In this document: piece after piece, positions 1 through 10,533 of the stretch | Numbering within the stretch: the first letter of the stretch is position 1 | Layout of the letters: every line of letters begins with the position of its first letter | Assembly (NCBI GenBank): GCA_963969595.1 | Contig: OZ018409.1 | Span: forward strand, 47,133,282 to 47,197,281 | Direction of reading: 5' to 3' | Source of the DNA: Neckera pumila | Lineage: Eukaryota; Streptophyta; Bryopsida; Hypnales; Neckeraceae | Length of the DNA stretch: 64,000 nt | Notes under the pieces: model-generated | Told to the model about the DNA's origin: nothing | What the model saw: only the letters and a program-made list of their open reading frames with translations | The model's database searches: none | Made by a program: the position numbers and the translations under genes

Positions 1-1261
1 CTCCAAGATAGGCCCTCCGTGGTATCCCGAGCAATGCAAGGACTTCAAAAATTGGCAATGAAGTCGGATGAAGATTATAGTGCCATTGAGACCTCTTTAA
101 AGAGGTTCCAGGATGCATTCCATCAACAAACCAGGGGGTACACCGACATTACATATTGGGGATGTAGTACATGCTTGTGATCCAGCCTCGGGCATCTTGG
201 AGGGCCACTGTAGCGTTTGTCAAGGCCCCTTTGGCCCTGAAGGAGCTCTAACCATGGGCCAGTGTCGCCACACTTTCCATGTAACATGCATGGTTAGAGC
301 ATCACTCATTCGTTTAGTTTGTGCTGAGTGTCATTCTCCTTTGAGTCCTAGGTTCTATGAAATGCTTGGGATTTTGGAAGTGATGCCCCCTGGCCACGAA
401 TACAATCGATGGAACCTTCCATTGGACCAAGGACCATACAAGTTTTCTAATTACTTGCATTGGGGAAAACCTTTGACCTAGGATGCAAATGAGCGAAAGC
501 ATGCATTTTACAAGGAGTCCCAGGAAGCAGTAGATGACCTCATGTGGATGACCATGAACAGAGAGGTGGAGTTGCGAGCACGAGTTATTGAAGATGGAGA
601 GGGTCGTGAATTATTTTGTCGCAACATGGGGGGGCATTGGAGCGTACAGCACGAGAAATTCTTCCGATTTCCTGAAAAGGAAGTGAAGAAAGGGCCAGAT
701 GGCAATTGGGTGGAGGTGGAGGGTCCAAAAGAATTTAATGAGCAGTACGACGCGCATAACCACACTTTGATTGGTAGGGCCCTCTTCTTGTCAAAGTTGG
801 AAGAAGCTGCAAAAGTTCGCGCTCTTGTACAAGTAGATGCGCCAACAAGTACAGAGCATGCATTAGTGGATGTGGTAGGGGCATTCGATAGGAGGATGTC
901 CGACATTATAATTCAATGGAGGGCATTCCTATTGGAAGGAGATTGATCAAACAATTTGCAATTCAAAGACGATGATGTGGCAGTGAATGCAATGGTAGAT
1001 CGAGTGGATGCTGCTTTGAGAGCTCTCAGCGCCGGCGAAGTAGATTTGACTCCCGCGAGAAAGAAGAAATGTAAGGTTCAAGATGAGGATGACCACTCTC
1101 CGGAATCAAAACGGATGTTTTCCAAGGTTGACGAGGAAGTGCATTCCGGAGGGCGCCTTGTTCGAGTAAGTCAACAACGCCAAACTCGCCAAGCTGCTAA
1201 GAGACTCTTGGCTGAAGAAGGGACGTCTCCTGTTTCAGGAGAGGGTAGTGGCAGATGCTGA
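1..1261 (+). pseudogene. decayed ORF with RING-H2-like zinc-binding motif
   Basis: Positions 113-1261 are one reading frame broken by two stops (TAG at 479-481, TGA at 944-946). The first ~140 bases read in another frame, so a frameshift is likely there. Residues ~33-78 of the first segment show the spacing C-x2-C-x14-C-x-H-x2-H-x2-C-x10-C-x2-C, which fits the RING-H2 consensus. RING-H2 proteins are usually E3 ubiquitin ligases, but that role is inferred from spacing only. The middle segment (542-946) is charged and has no motif I recognise. The last (956-1261) is Lys/Arg/Glu-rich and ends with GGRLVRVS, resembling GRRLVRIS in the hAT-derived ORF at 12167-14218, so this may be a transposon tail rather than a host gene. 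The 5' part lies outside the window. No function is assigned. Confidence 0.5.
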
Positions 1262-1629
1262 GGAATGATGTAGTAGAACTTTGTTTTGTTTTATATAGAA
1301 GTATATGGACTAGAGAGTGTCGTTTGGATGACATGAGGAATTGAGGATTGAGTTCCAATATTTCATAGTACTCATGGTATATTATGAGTTGCTTATAAAA
1401 TGCAAATATATATGCAATACAAGTATGTTCTGATTTTGCTATGACTTCATGGTACTTTTGGATGCACCTTCAGACAGTTTTGGAAAGTATATATTTTGCG
1501 TGCTTACGTTGCAAGATAATTTTGTGTTTATGATTTGTCAATGTCTATCATTCCTTGCATATGGAGTGGAGAAGTTCATTCATTTTTTACTACTCTGAAT
1601 CCTAGAATCGTAAATGCCCGTGGCTTCAA
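1262..1629. other. AT-rich spacer, no gene seen
   Basis: This is AT-rich sequence following the decayed RING-type ORF, with no ORF of interest. It ends where homology to the A-type LTR begins abruptly near 1630, so the boundary is probably a deletion or rearrangement joint. Confidence 0.5.
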
Positions 1630-2408
1630 ATTTGGGTGGACTTATGCCGCTTCTTTTTCTCCAGCGGCTTTGGTTCCGGATGCTCCTCCTCTTCTTCTTC
1701 TTCTTCGGTCGCTTCTCCCGTCGGCTTCAACTCCTCCGTGAATCCGTATTTCAGGATCTGCATTTCGATCTCATATGCAACTTGTTCCGGCGGGGTCATG
1801 TAATCATAATAATGATACAAATGGAACAAGTACGTACTGACGGGACTCTGCTTGGCCTTCTCGACCGCCATCGCCATCTTCTTGACCTTCTGGTGAATTA
1901 GGCCTGCCCAATTCACGACTCGGCCTTCCAGCGCCCCGAAAATCGTATTCGCGACTATGACCGTAACTCTCATTGGCTTTTCCGGATATACTATGGGAAT
2001 CAAGAAATTTAGTAACCTCCTATGACGCTTATTGCTACAGTCACTAATGGAGAAACCCTCCTTGTAGTGCGGTGGCTTCTTGAACTTTCCTTCATGAAAC
2101 TTATCCGTCCGAGTTACACTTCCGGATCCGGACTGCGTCAACCCGTAAGTTTCCGCCCACATCCCTTCCGTCCAGGACGATAACCGCCCCCTTGGCGTCG
2201 GCTCGAACTGGTTCGGCGCCCCAAAAACTAACTCCCGAAGAAAGTCCTCGCTCCTCACCGTCCAGGGTTTCCGGATAAACCCTATACCCCCTAGTGTGGA
2301 CAGATCTTCCTCTAACTCTAAACATTCACCGGGATCAGATGGAATGATCGGGTATAAGAGTTTGACAAACGGAACTGTCTTCTGTCCCTGCGCTGATGTT
2401 TCTGCCAT
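1626..2408 (-). pseudogene. LTR-encoded gag-like protein, N-terminal part (type A)
   Basis: The ATG at 2408-2406 opens about 255 codons without any stop, so this is the best preserved type A N-terminus in the window. The protein has a globular N-terminal domain of ~190 residues. Conserved blocks shared with all sister ORFs are a PW...R.E motif near residue 48, W.EGMWAETY near 80, DC..R.RRLL, YPEKP, NTIFGALEGR and STYLFHLYHYY. A Glu-rich run and a basic KKKRHK stretch follow. The frame then runs into unrelated sequence at the ~1630 joint, losing the coiled coil and C-terminus seen in sister copies. The role is unknown; its position suggests a Gag-like or accessory protein of the retroelement. 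Confidence 0.6.
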
Positions 2409-2890
2409 TGAACTCTAATCTGGTGCAATCGGCACCCTCCTTTCCTTCTCTCCCTATCCGGCCTTACTCACCACTCTTTCACTCTTCTAAGAGAAAACAC
2501 GCTCCAAACCTGCAAGCACACACCTCCTCGAGCGGAAGAAAGAGGGAGAAGAATGAGAAGATAATCCGCTTAAGTACCCGGCCAGTGACCGATACCCGTT
2601 GGTTCGGTCATTTAATGCGCCGCCTTTTTCAAACGGATCCCTAGTTTCCGTAGGCTGGACCCCTAGTTCGTAGGTTTGCCGGAATCCGGATCTCCTTCCG
2701 GTTTCCGGATCCGGTAAAAGTCCGTCCCTTACTCCTTCTACAAGTTTTTGTGAGCCGGAACTTTCCGACTACCTAGTTTCTACTAAAAATTCCGGTTCAA
2801 GGTTCCACTACTACAAAATTTCAAAAATATTTACGGAATTGATCCTAAACTAATCCAGATTTCTAAATAATGACATTGCGTGCTCCAATA
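1630..2890 (-). mobile_element. A-type LTR 5' fragment, inverted
   Basis: The reverse complement of this stretch matches the start of the A-type LTR at 7505-8730: terminal GGAGCACGCAATGTCA, then the promoter-like region and the start of the gag-like ORF. It runs opposite to the adjoining pol region (2891-7504), whose other side carries the same LTR in plus orientation. The LTR tip sits directly against internal pol sequence at 2890/2891, with two mismatches to the usual TGTGGG end. The distal end stops near 1630 inside the ORF. Such a tip-to-internal joint could come from auto-integration or from a later rearrangement. Confidence 0.75.
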
Positions 2891-3457
2891 GAATGTAACC
2901 AAGGACCATCAAGGCAGGTCCATTTTGTGGACGAGGAAGGAGTATATTATACTCTTCCGGAAACGGACAAATATGAGGAGCAAGTCAACCCGGTGTTTCA
3001 GATCTAGGCCGGATACCGGAGAGGGAGAGTACCTCAACAGATAATCCGGACGCCGACAAATCCGTATACAACCGGAACCAGTCAAGGTAATTTCCCTCCA
3101 TCAAGGTTTCCACTCGGATGCTGTTTCTTGTGTGGTAGCCCTCATCATTTTGCAAACAATTGTCCTCATGGGAGATCGAGACAAGGTGCACCCTTGCCAC
3201 TACCTTGTCAGAACTGTGGTCAGTATGGACATGACCTCCCTGATTGTCCTAAACCTCAGGTAGCTAGAACTCTCTACAAACAGGTAGAAGCTCCACCACG
3301 AGACCAAACCGCACTCAATTATGGGTCGGTAACCGGAATTGAGAATTCCAAAAGTTGACAACCAAGGGTGGAACTTCCGGAAAGTAGAGAGCAGCATGTT
3401 TAGAGAGTAGCAACCCGGAGTTCCACCAAGAACCGGGCAGAGGAGAGTAGAAGTAGG
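2891..3457 (+). pseudogene. nucleocapsid-like segment with two CCHC zinc knuckles
   Basis: One frame runs from about 2896 through 3358 and onward toward the protease ORF, broken by a TAG after the residues VFQI (about 2999), a TGA at ~3356 and a TAG at ~3402. Two perfect CX2CX4HX4C knuckles are visible (CFLCGSPHHFANNC and CQNCGQYGHDLPDC), separated by about 19 residues. These knuckles bind genomic RNA in retroelement Gag proteins. The TAG at ~2999 sits in CTAG, where the expected codon would read CGG within CCGG, consistent with deamination. The same segment on the minus strand at 62314-62620 lies directly after a 5' LTR, showing that this part is encoded outside the LTR. Confidence 0.7.
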
Positions 3458-6250
3458 ATGAAAAAGACTAGGCTCAGAATCAGTAGAAATCCAGTTCTAG
3501 ATTCCAGTGATTCTGATCACTCCATTAGAACGGGAACTTTTCACCCCACAGTAGAGTTAGAAAAAGGGGTAGATCAAGACCCTCTTCCGGTCGACATCAG
3601 CAGACAAGTCCGACTAAGTTTGAGTGATGCCGGAAGAATTCCGGAACCTACCCGACGGGTAGTTACCTTCGATGAAGTTCCATTTGTCATCAATCCGGAA
3701 CTCAAGGTAGATGAGTATGACATTGTTCAGGATATCAAGGATTGGAAAGCAAATGCCACCATCAGACAACTCCTCCATGATAATGCCAATTATCAAAAGT
3801 TGATCCAAGATGCCTGGACAAAGAAAAGGAAGAAAAGGATGAAGCTACCCTCTGTTGCGGTCAACTTCTCCCAGATAGAAGATTTCAGAGCACCAGAAGT
3901 CGAGGTGGAAGTTGATGGATGTATCGTCCCCAAGGTTCCGGTCGACGGTGGTTCCGGAGTTAACCTTATGCTGGAAGATACGACTTTCGACTTGGGGTAT
4001 ACGTCATTCCAAGCTACGGATCAAGTACTGCGAATGGCGGATCAGTCGCGAGTACACCCTGTGGGGAGATTATCCAGAGTTCCAACTCGGATTGGAAAGC
4101 AAACATATCTCCTCAATTATGTGGTGATCCGGGTGACCAAAGGGAGACCTTTCCCTATGTTACTGGGAAGACCTTGGCTCTATGCAGCCAGAGTAGTGGT
4201 GGATTGGGGTACGAAAGAATTTGCAGTCGGAACCCCGACCACCCGAATTCTGTGGAAACATAGAGATCATCTGGGAGAAACAAGTGAATCCGATGGATAC
4301 ACTACGGATTGGTCGGATCCGGAAGACTCAGACTCTATTCTGAGTTATTTTACTGGTGTGGCGGAAGAAGATTTCCAGTTTCCAGATCTGGTTATCAAAG
4401 TCGGAATAGAGGATGAGACTCCGATAGTTCTGGAAATTCTTGTCGAAGATCGAACGATGGGAGAAATGGACGTACCACTTTCTTCAGAATGGATCCGACA
4501 ACAAATAATGGAAGGAAGAATTCCGGCCATTGGGTTGAGTAACTCTTCCCCGGAAACCCCTTGGAGCGAGTTCCGTGCAGAAGCAGATGAAACGGAATCG
4601 GAACGCGTCAAGACGGTGGTCAGCTCGGCGGATTATGAGGAGGTGGAGTTACCTTCCGGAAAATCTTTCTTCATGAGTAAGTCAATGACTACCTTAGAGA
4701 AGAAGGAATACGGAGCTTTATTGGAGGAGTATCTCGATGTCTTCGCTTGGGTACCTTCGGATCTGAGCGGTATTCCGGCTAAACTGGGAGAGCACCGGAT
4801 CGACTTAGTAGAAGGAGCTGTGCTCATCCGACAACGCCAATACCGACTTAACCCGAAGTACTCTCTTATGGTGAAGAAGGAGATCGACGGACTATTGGAA
4901 GCAGGATTTATCTATCTGGTCCATAACTCGGAGTGGGTATCACCCATCGTGGTGGTTCTGAAGAAGGCCGGTCCGGATGGAAAGATCAAGATCCGGGTAT
5001 GCCAAGATTTCCGGAAACTGAACGCTGCAACCCGGAAGGATTACTTCCCACTTCCATTTACCGATATTATCCTGGATCATGTTTCCGGAAACAAATGCTA
5101 CAGTTTTCTAGACGAGTTCTCAGGATACAACCATGTATTTATCCGGATGATGGATCACCTGAAGACAACGTTCACCACGGAATGGGGGACGTTTGCCTTC
5201 ACACGTATGCCATTTGGATTATGCAATGCTCCCGATACGTTTCAACGGCTGATGATGGATATCTTCCGAGATTCCCTTAGGCATGTCCTTGAAGTTTTCA
5301 TTGATGACTTTGCCGTGTTTAGTTCACGGGAAAATCACCTAGGGTACTCGAGGAAAACTTTCCAGAGGTGTAGGGAAACAAATCTCAAACTACACCCCGG
5401 AAAGTGCTTTTTCGGAATGATATCCGGAATCTTGTTGGGCCACGTCGTGAGCCGGAAAGGGCTGGAAGTGGATACGGACAAGGTCAAGGCCATGCTTGCC
5501 TTTGTTGCCCCAGTCTGTGTTCGAGAAATTTGTGGGTTTCTTGGCTGTGTGGGGTATTATAGGAGATTCATAGAAGGCTACGCCCGGAGAGCAATTCCCT
5601 TGACGGAATTGCTGAAGAAGGACACGGAATTCCACTGGGATTCAGATCGCCAAGCTGCCTTCGAAGGACTGAAAGTGGCTTTAGTCAAAGCCCCCATACT
5701 TTCAGCACCAGATTGGACCAAGGAATTTCATGTCACCTTGGATGCGTCCGGGTGGTGCCTTGGAGCTATCTTATGGCAATATGACCCGGAGTTGAGGGAA
5801 TGCCCGATATATTATTCAAGTAGGCAAATGAGTCAAGCCGAAAGAAAATATACCACAATTGAAAGGGAAGCATTGGCAGTGGTGTACTCATGCAAGAAGT
5901 TCCGGCACTACCTTCTCGAGTATCGAGTTGTGTTCCATACAGATCATGACTCTCTAAAGTACCTGGTGAACAAACCGGATCTCTTTGGGAGGATCGCAAG
6001 ATGGGTACTGTTGCTTCAAGAGTTCAATTATGAAGTAATGGTGAAGCCAGGCAAGGCCAACAGCAACGCGGACTTCCTATCGAGATATCGAGGGACGGAA
6101 GCTGTGGAAGACATCTCCGCTGAGTTTCTGGATGAGTTTCCCGGAAATCTCAGAAGAGCCGGTTTTTCACTTGAATGGGGAGAAGAGTTCCGTTTTCCAA
6201 GATATCATTACTTATCTGACGGAACAGCAATATCCGGAGGACATGAGTAG
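3458..6250 (+). CDS. pol: retroelement polyprotein: protease, reverse transcriptase, RNase H
   Basis: This is a 930-codon uninterrupted frame. The aspartic protease active site is around residue 163 (VDGGSGVN, where plant Ty3 elements often have DGG in place of DSG), followed by LLGRPWL. Reverse transcriptase catalytic aspartates are visible at ~552 (FLDEFSG) and ~616-617 (VFIDDF, the YxDD box). RNase H acidic residues are visible at ~762 (LDAS), ~802-804 (IERE), ~829 (HTDHD) and ~872 (SNADFLSR). The frame ends at a TAG (6248-6250) only because of a one-base frameshift near 6203. The correct continuation is in another frame, matching the related minus-strand copy at 53.9 kb. The product would cut the polyprotein and copy RNA to DNA in the element's particles. 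All key residues are present, unlike the minus-strand copy. Confidence 0.92.
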   Translation: MKKTRLRISRNPVLDSSDSDHSIRTGTFHPTVELEKGVDQDPLPVDISRQVRLSLSDAGRIPEPTRRVVTFDEVPFVINPELKVDEYDIVQDIKDWKANATIRQLLHDNANYQKLIQDAWTKKRKKRMKLPSVAVNFSQIEDFRAPEVEVEVDGCIVPKVPVDGGSGVNLMLEDTTFDLGYTSFQATDQVLRMADQSRVHPVGRLSRVPTRIGKQTYLLNYVVIRVTKGRPFPMLLGRPWLYAARVVVDWGTKEFAVGTPTTRILWKHRDHLGETSESDGYTTDWSDPEDSDSILSYFTGVAEEDFQFPDLVIKVGIEDETPIVLEILVEDRTMGEMDVPLSSEWIRQQIMEGRIPAIGLSNSSPETPWSEFRAEADETESERVKTVVSSADYEEVELPSGKSFFMSKSMTTLEKKEYGALLEEYLDVFAWVPSDLSGIPAKLGEHRIDLVEGAVLIRQRQYRLNPKYSLMVKKEIDGLLEAGFIYLVHNSEWVSPIVVVLKKAGPDGKIKIRVCQDFRKLNAATRKDYFPLPFTDIILDHVSGNKCYSFLDEFSGYNHVFIRMMDHLKTTFTTEWGTFAFTRMPFGLCNAPDTFQRLMMDIFRDSLRHVLEVFIDDFAVFSSRENHLGYSRKTFQRCRETNLKLHPGKCFFGMISGILLGHVVSRKGLEVDTDKVKAMLAFVAPVCVREICGFLGCVGYYRRFIEGYARRAIPLTELLKKDTEFHWDSDRQAAFEGLKVALVKAPILSAPDWTKEFHVTLDASGWCLGAILWQYDPELRECPIYYSSRQMSQAERKYTTIEREALAVVYSCKKFRHYLLEYRVVFHTDHDSLKYLVNKPDLFGRIARWVLLLQEFNYEVMVKPGKANSNADFLSRYRGTEAVEDISAEFLDEFPGNLRRAGFSLEWGEEFRFPRYHYLSDGTAISGGHE

Positions 6251-6293
6251 GGAAGAGAAGGGTACTTTCTAGCAGAAAGTAGCGCCTTACTCT

Positions 6294-7463
6294 TTGATTA
6301 AAGGCACCTTGTTCAAAATGGGAGTAGACAATCGACTGAGGAGGTGTCTAGAACCTGAGGACCGGAAGAAGGTAATGCGAGCATTGCACTCCGGATCATC
6401 CGATGGACATTTTGCAGCCATCACTACTGTAAACCGGATTAGAGGGGCCGGATACTGGTGGCCGTATCTAATCCGGGATGTGAAGGCTTACGTCGGAAGC
6501 TGCGATCCTTGTCAACGGATGGGAGCCCCCACATTCCGGAATCATTGGCCACTGAATCCAATCATTCCACTAGCGCCTTTTGAAAAGTGGGGAATGGATT
6601 TTATAGGACCAATTGCACCTATCAGCGCCGGGAGGAAGAGGTATATAATTCTGGCAACAGATTATGCAACGAAGTGGGTGGAAGCAAAAGCCACCCGGAA
6701 TAATACAGCGCAGACGGCAGCCTCGTTCCTCTTTACGGAGCTGATGATGAGATTTGGTCATCCACTAGAGTTGGTCAGCGATAAAGGACTGCACTTCTTG
6801 AATGATGTGATTCGGGATATCACGACAAGGTACCTGATCAAACACCGGAAGAAGACTCTTTATAATCCTAGAGCGAACGGATTGACGGAACGCGCTAATG
6901 GCATCATTGAGAAATCATTAAATAAAATGATTTCAGAACATAAGACCAATTGGGATCTGAAACTTCCATCGGCTGTACATGCTTACAACACCTCGGAGAA
7001 GACAACAACCGGAAAGACTCCTTTCTTTCTAGTTTTTGGACAAGAAGCAATACACGGAATAGAGCTGGAGATGGAGACTCACCGGATCATGGCCACCCGG
7101 AATGCCATACGGACTAGAGATCCAGACGTTCGTCTCTTGGCTATTGAGGATCTGGAAGAAGAACGACTAGTTGCTCTGGATGGAATCAAGGACATGCAAG
7201 CCATGCGCAAGACAGAGCACGATAGGAGGCTACCGGCCGAACACGGAATCAAGGTTGGCGGACTAGTATTACTATACGATAGCTGTTTCAAATCTTTTTC
7301 GGGTAAGCTTCACACCAGATGGATGGGTCCTTACAAGGTAACCACTGTGTTCTCAAATGGGTCCATACAATTGGAAGATTTACAAGGGGTGGAACTTGAC
7401 ACCCGGGTTAACAAGGCCCGCGTCAAGAAGTATAAACTAGAACCGGATTCAGAATCTGATTGA
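6294..7463 (+). CDS. retroelement integrase (separated from pol by frameshift and stop)
   Basis: The real frame enters from about 6203 and is broken by a TAG at 6270-6272 where the sister copy reads Gln, so the 389-codon stretch is the distal part of pol. An HHCC zinc domain comes first (ending CDPC). The catalytic core is D102 (MDFIGP), D163 (SDKG) and E199 (LTERANG), giving D-x60-D-x35-E spacing, typical of retroviral-type integrases. The C-terminal region has the GPYKV and ARVKKYKL blocks common in this family; no chromodomain is evident. The enzyme would join LTR ends to target DNA. The polypurine tract follows 28 bases after the stop. Confidence 0.88.
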   Translation: MIKGTLFKMGVDNRLRRCLEPEDRKKVMRALHSGSSDGHFAAITTVNRIRGAGYWWPYLIRDVKAYVGSCDPCQRMGAPTFRNHWPLNPIIPLAPFEKWGMDFIGPIAPISAGRKRYIILATDYATKWVEAKATRNNTAQTAASFLFTELMMRFGHPLELVSDKGLHFLNDVIRDITTRYLIKHRKKTLYNPRANGLTERANGIIEKSLNKMISEHKTNWDLKLPSAVHAYNTSEKTTTGKTPFFLVFGQEAIHGIELEMETHRIMATRNAIRTRDPDVRLLAIEDLEEERLVALDGIKDMQAMRKTEHDRRLPAEHGIKVGGLVLLYDSCFKSFSGKLHTRWMGPYKVTTVFSNGSIQLEDLQGVELDTRVNKARVKKYKLEPDSESD

Positions 7464-7491
7464 GAGGATGTTCACGGGGACTCTCACATTT

Positions 7492-7504
7492 GAAAAAGGG
7501 GTCA
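7492..7504 (+). promoter_or_regulatory. polypurine tract and 3' LTR junction
   Basis: GAAAAAGGGG, then TCA, then the LTR tip TGTGGGAGCACG at 7505. A purine run immediately before a TG start is where plus-strand DNA synthesis is primed in LTR elements, and it fixes the LTR start. The minus-strand element has the matching GAGGAAGGGGTAA before its LTR (52710-52726). Confidence 0.85.
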
Positions 7505-7986
7505 TGTGGGAGCACGCAATGTCATTATTTAGAAATCCGGATTAGTTTAGGATCAATTCCGTAAATATTTTTGAAATTTTGTAGTAGTGGAACCTTGAAC
7601 CGGAATTTTTAGTAGAAACTAGGTAGCCGGAAAGTTCCGGCTCACAAAAACTTGTAGAAGGAGTAAGAGACGGACTTTTACCGGATCCGGAAACCGGAAG
7701 GAGATCCGGATTCCGGCAAACCTACGGACTAGGGGTCCAGCCTACGGAAACTAGGGATCCGTTTGAAAAAGGCGGCGCATTAAATGACCGAACCAACGGG
7801 TGTCGGTCACTAGCCGGGTACTTAAGCGGATTATCTTCTCATTCTTCTCCCTCTTTCTTCCGCTCGAGGAGGTGTGTGCTTGCAGGTTTGGAGCGCGTTT
7901 TCTCTTAGAAGAGTGAAAGAGTGGTGAGTTAGGCCGGATAGGGAGAGAAGGAAAGGAGGGTGCCGATTGCACCGGATTAGAGTTCA

Positions 7987-9997
7987 ATGGCGGAAATGTC
8001 AGCGCAGGGGCAGAAGATAGTTCCGTCTGTCAAACTCTTATACCTGATCATTCCATCTGATCCCGGTGAACGTTTAGAGTTAGAGGAAGATCTGTCCATG
8101 ATAGGGTGTATAGGGTTCATCCGGAAACCCTGGACGGTGAGGAGCGAGGACTTTCTTCGGGAGTTAGTTTTTGGGGCGCCGAACCAGTTCGAGCCGACGC
8201 CAAGGGGGCGGTTATCGTCTTAGACGGAAGGGATGTGGGCAGAAACTTACAGGTTGACGCAGTCCAGATCCGGAAGCCAAGAAGCCACTGCACCACAAGG
8301 AGGGTTTCTCCGTGAGTGACTGTAGCAATGAGCGTCATAGGAGGTTACTGAATTTCTTGATTCCCATAGTATATCCGGAAAAACCCACGAGAGTTACGGT
8401 CACAGTCGCAAATACGATTTTCGGAGCACTGGAAGGTCGGGTCGTGAATTGGGCAGGCCTAATTCACTAGAAGGTCAAGAAGATGGTGATGGCGGTCGAA
8501 AAGGCCAAGCAGAGTCCAGTCAATACATACTTGTTCCATCTGTATCATTATTATGATTACATGACCCCGCCGGAACAAGTTGCCTATGAAACCAGAATGC
8601 AAATCCTGAAATACGGATTCACGGAGGAGTTGAAGTTGACGAGAGAAGCGACCGAAGAAGAAAAAGAAGAGGAGGAGCATCCGGAACCAAAGTCGCTGGA
8701 GAAGAAGAAGCGGCATAAGTTGACCAATCCGGACTCACGAAGAGCGAGTATGGACGTGCCGGAATCGAATCCGGCCCTGACCCAGCCATCGCCAGAGTAT
8801 ACCGATGTCTCCGACTTCTATAATGCCGGAGCCCGATGGATGGCACAGTGCCGGAAGATGCACGCTGAGATGGCAGGGGTGATCACGGGCGTCGCCAGCG
8901 AATTGAACGTTGAGACGGATCAGATCTTCAACAAAATCTGGAAGAGACCTGATTCGGCACTACTCCAAAAAAAGGACAAGGAGATCGCACTGCTGAAGGC
9001 GGAATGGGATAACTACAAGAACAAGTTTCACTGGACGGAGGGACAGTCGATCTCAGCCCAGAAGAAGGAGACGGATGCCCTGAAGCTCGTCCGGGATTTG
9101 AAGGGGTTGGTAGAACAACCGGAACATTTGATCATCCGGTCCGCGCTCTTCTCGAAGAAACTCGATACCGACGGCATTGTCACCGGATCTCGAGTGTTGC
9201 AAGTCTTGGTCGATTACGAGGCCAAGATGAAGACCATTTTGGATGAGATGAGGCAGCTGCTGAGACCTCTGGATGTGGCCAAGGACGAGTTCGGGCCACT
9301 TCCGGATATCTTCATGGAGTCGCCGGTCAAGTATGGAGCTGAAACTTCCGGAACAAAAGAAGACCCAGGCTTGAAGTCTCTCTTCAAGCTGCCCTAGGTA
9401 CCTTCCTCGGGTCAATTCTAGAAGTGGGGAATGATGAGTACTTTTAGTCCTTCCTCACAGTCTCCGGCGGGATCCGGAAAGACAGGACAGAGATTGCCAA
9501 TCCGGAGGGACCTCTTAGAAGGTATGGGAACGTTAAATCCGGCAAGGGAGCATCCAGAGAAATTCCCCCACATGGCGGAACCATCACCAGCACGGGGGAC
9601 ACAGTTGATCGATTTGGGAGATCCGGCTCCAGAGGCAAGACCGGAACTCAAGCCGGAAACCCGGAAGAACACGAAGACGGAAATAGTGGAGGTCAAATTC
9701 TCGGATTCGGAAGAAGAACTGGAGATGGTAGAACCTGGGAAGCAACTCAAACTCCGGAAGTTGGAGAAGCGGAAGTCGGAAGGTAAGAAGCCAGCGAAGC
9801 AAGAGATTGAAGACTCTGAATCGGGTGAGTTTGAATCCGCTACTGATTCTGAGGAGGATACGGATGAAGAGGAGACGTCTCCTGCGACCCGGCAGAATCC
9901 GCCTCGAGCTGCCAAGATGACGCTAGCCAAGGGTTCCGGTAAATCGACAACCAAGCAGGGAGCAGGGAGTTCAAAGAAGTCTCGGATGACCAAGTAG
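7987..9997 (+). pseudogene. LTR-encoded gag-like ORF, type A
   Basis: The ATG at 7987 follows the promoter-like region by about 165 bp. The N-terminal domain is damaged: a TAG at ~8221 where sisters have TGG, and small deletions and frame changes between 8223 and 8483. From 8483 the frame is open to 9397, then continues past two stops to 9997. Domains: end of the globular domain (TYLFHLYHYYDYMTPPEQ), a Glu-rich run, a basic patch, a helical/coiled-coil region around 8840-9290 (LLQKKDKEIALLKAE), then an acidic/basic low-complexity tail ending KKSRMTK. The stops near 9396 and 9420 lie in CTAG where CCGG is expected. The role is unknown, presumably capsid-like or accessory. Confidence 0.75.
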
Positions 9998-10533
9998 TTC
10001 AAAGGAGATTACTTGTGGAGGTGGATTAGAATTTAGTTAGTTAGATCCGGAACCGAAATCCTAGCGTGGGCCCAGGTTCCGGAAGTTTAGAGATAAGGAC
10101 TTTCCCGGTTAATCGGGATTTCCTTGGTGTGTGTGTGAGGTTGCCCTGGTTTTGGGCTGCCCTTTGTTGTTTTTAGGGTGTTGACTTGGTTTCAATTTGG
10201 GTTTTTAAGGGTGGGCAAGTTAGTTGCCCCTCATTCTCTCCTAGTTGATATTCATTTGTATTTCATTCCCTTTTCGAAATCTAAGCCCTCGGGTATGCAG
10301 TTTGGCTTTATCAGTGTATCCGGATTGCGTGGACTTGTGGTCTGGGTGTTGGAAGGAAAGGACGGGTGAAGAGGAATCCGGATTTAGGAGAATACAGTCT
10401 AAGTCGAGAGTGTACTATTGTAATGTTGTTGGATTGTTGACTTAGGAGCTGCGCATTTTGTCTTTAAATTACTACTAGAGTAGTCCGGATCTGAGTAGCG
10501 GGGAAGCGAGTCCGGTTGTCAAGCCGTGCGGAG

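Larger units (their letters stand above)
2891..7504 (+). mobile_element. Ty3/gypsy-type internal region (NC, PR, RT, RH, IN)
   Basis: The order is two CCHC zinc knuckles, aspartic protease, reverse transcriptase, RNase H, then integrase, which is the Ty3/gypsy order. It ends with a polypurine tract just before an LTR at 7505. The 5' side lacks its own plus-oriented LTR and instead abuts an inverted LTR fragment. The pol frame carries one frameshift near 6203 and a few point stops, so this copy is probably inactive, though its catalytic residues are largely intact. Confidence 0.9.

Noticed and set aside
8459..8716. Leu/Phe-rich minus-strand frames opposite Glu-rich ORF stretches (also at 1614, 22595, 45586, 59137)
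   Set aside because: They are the reverse complement of the Glu/Lys runs in the gag-like ORFs (GAAGAA reads TTCTTC), not membrane proteins.
9418..10002. 194-codon minus-strand Ser-rich ORF
   Set aside because: Antisense of the acidic/basic tail of the type A ORF; no independent support.
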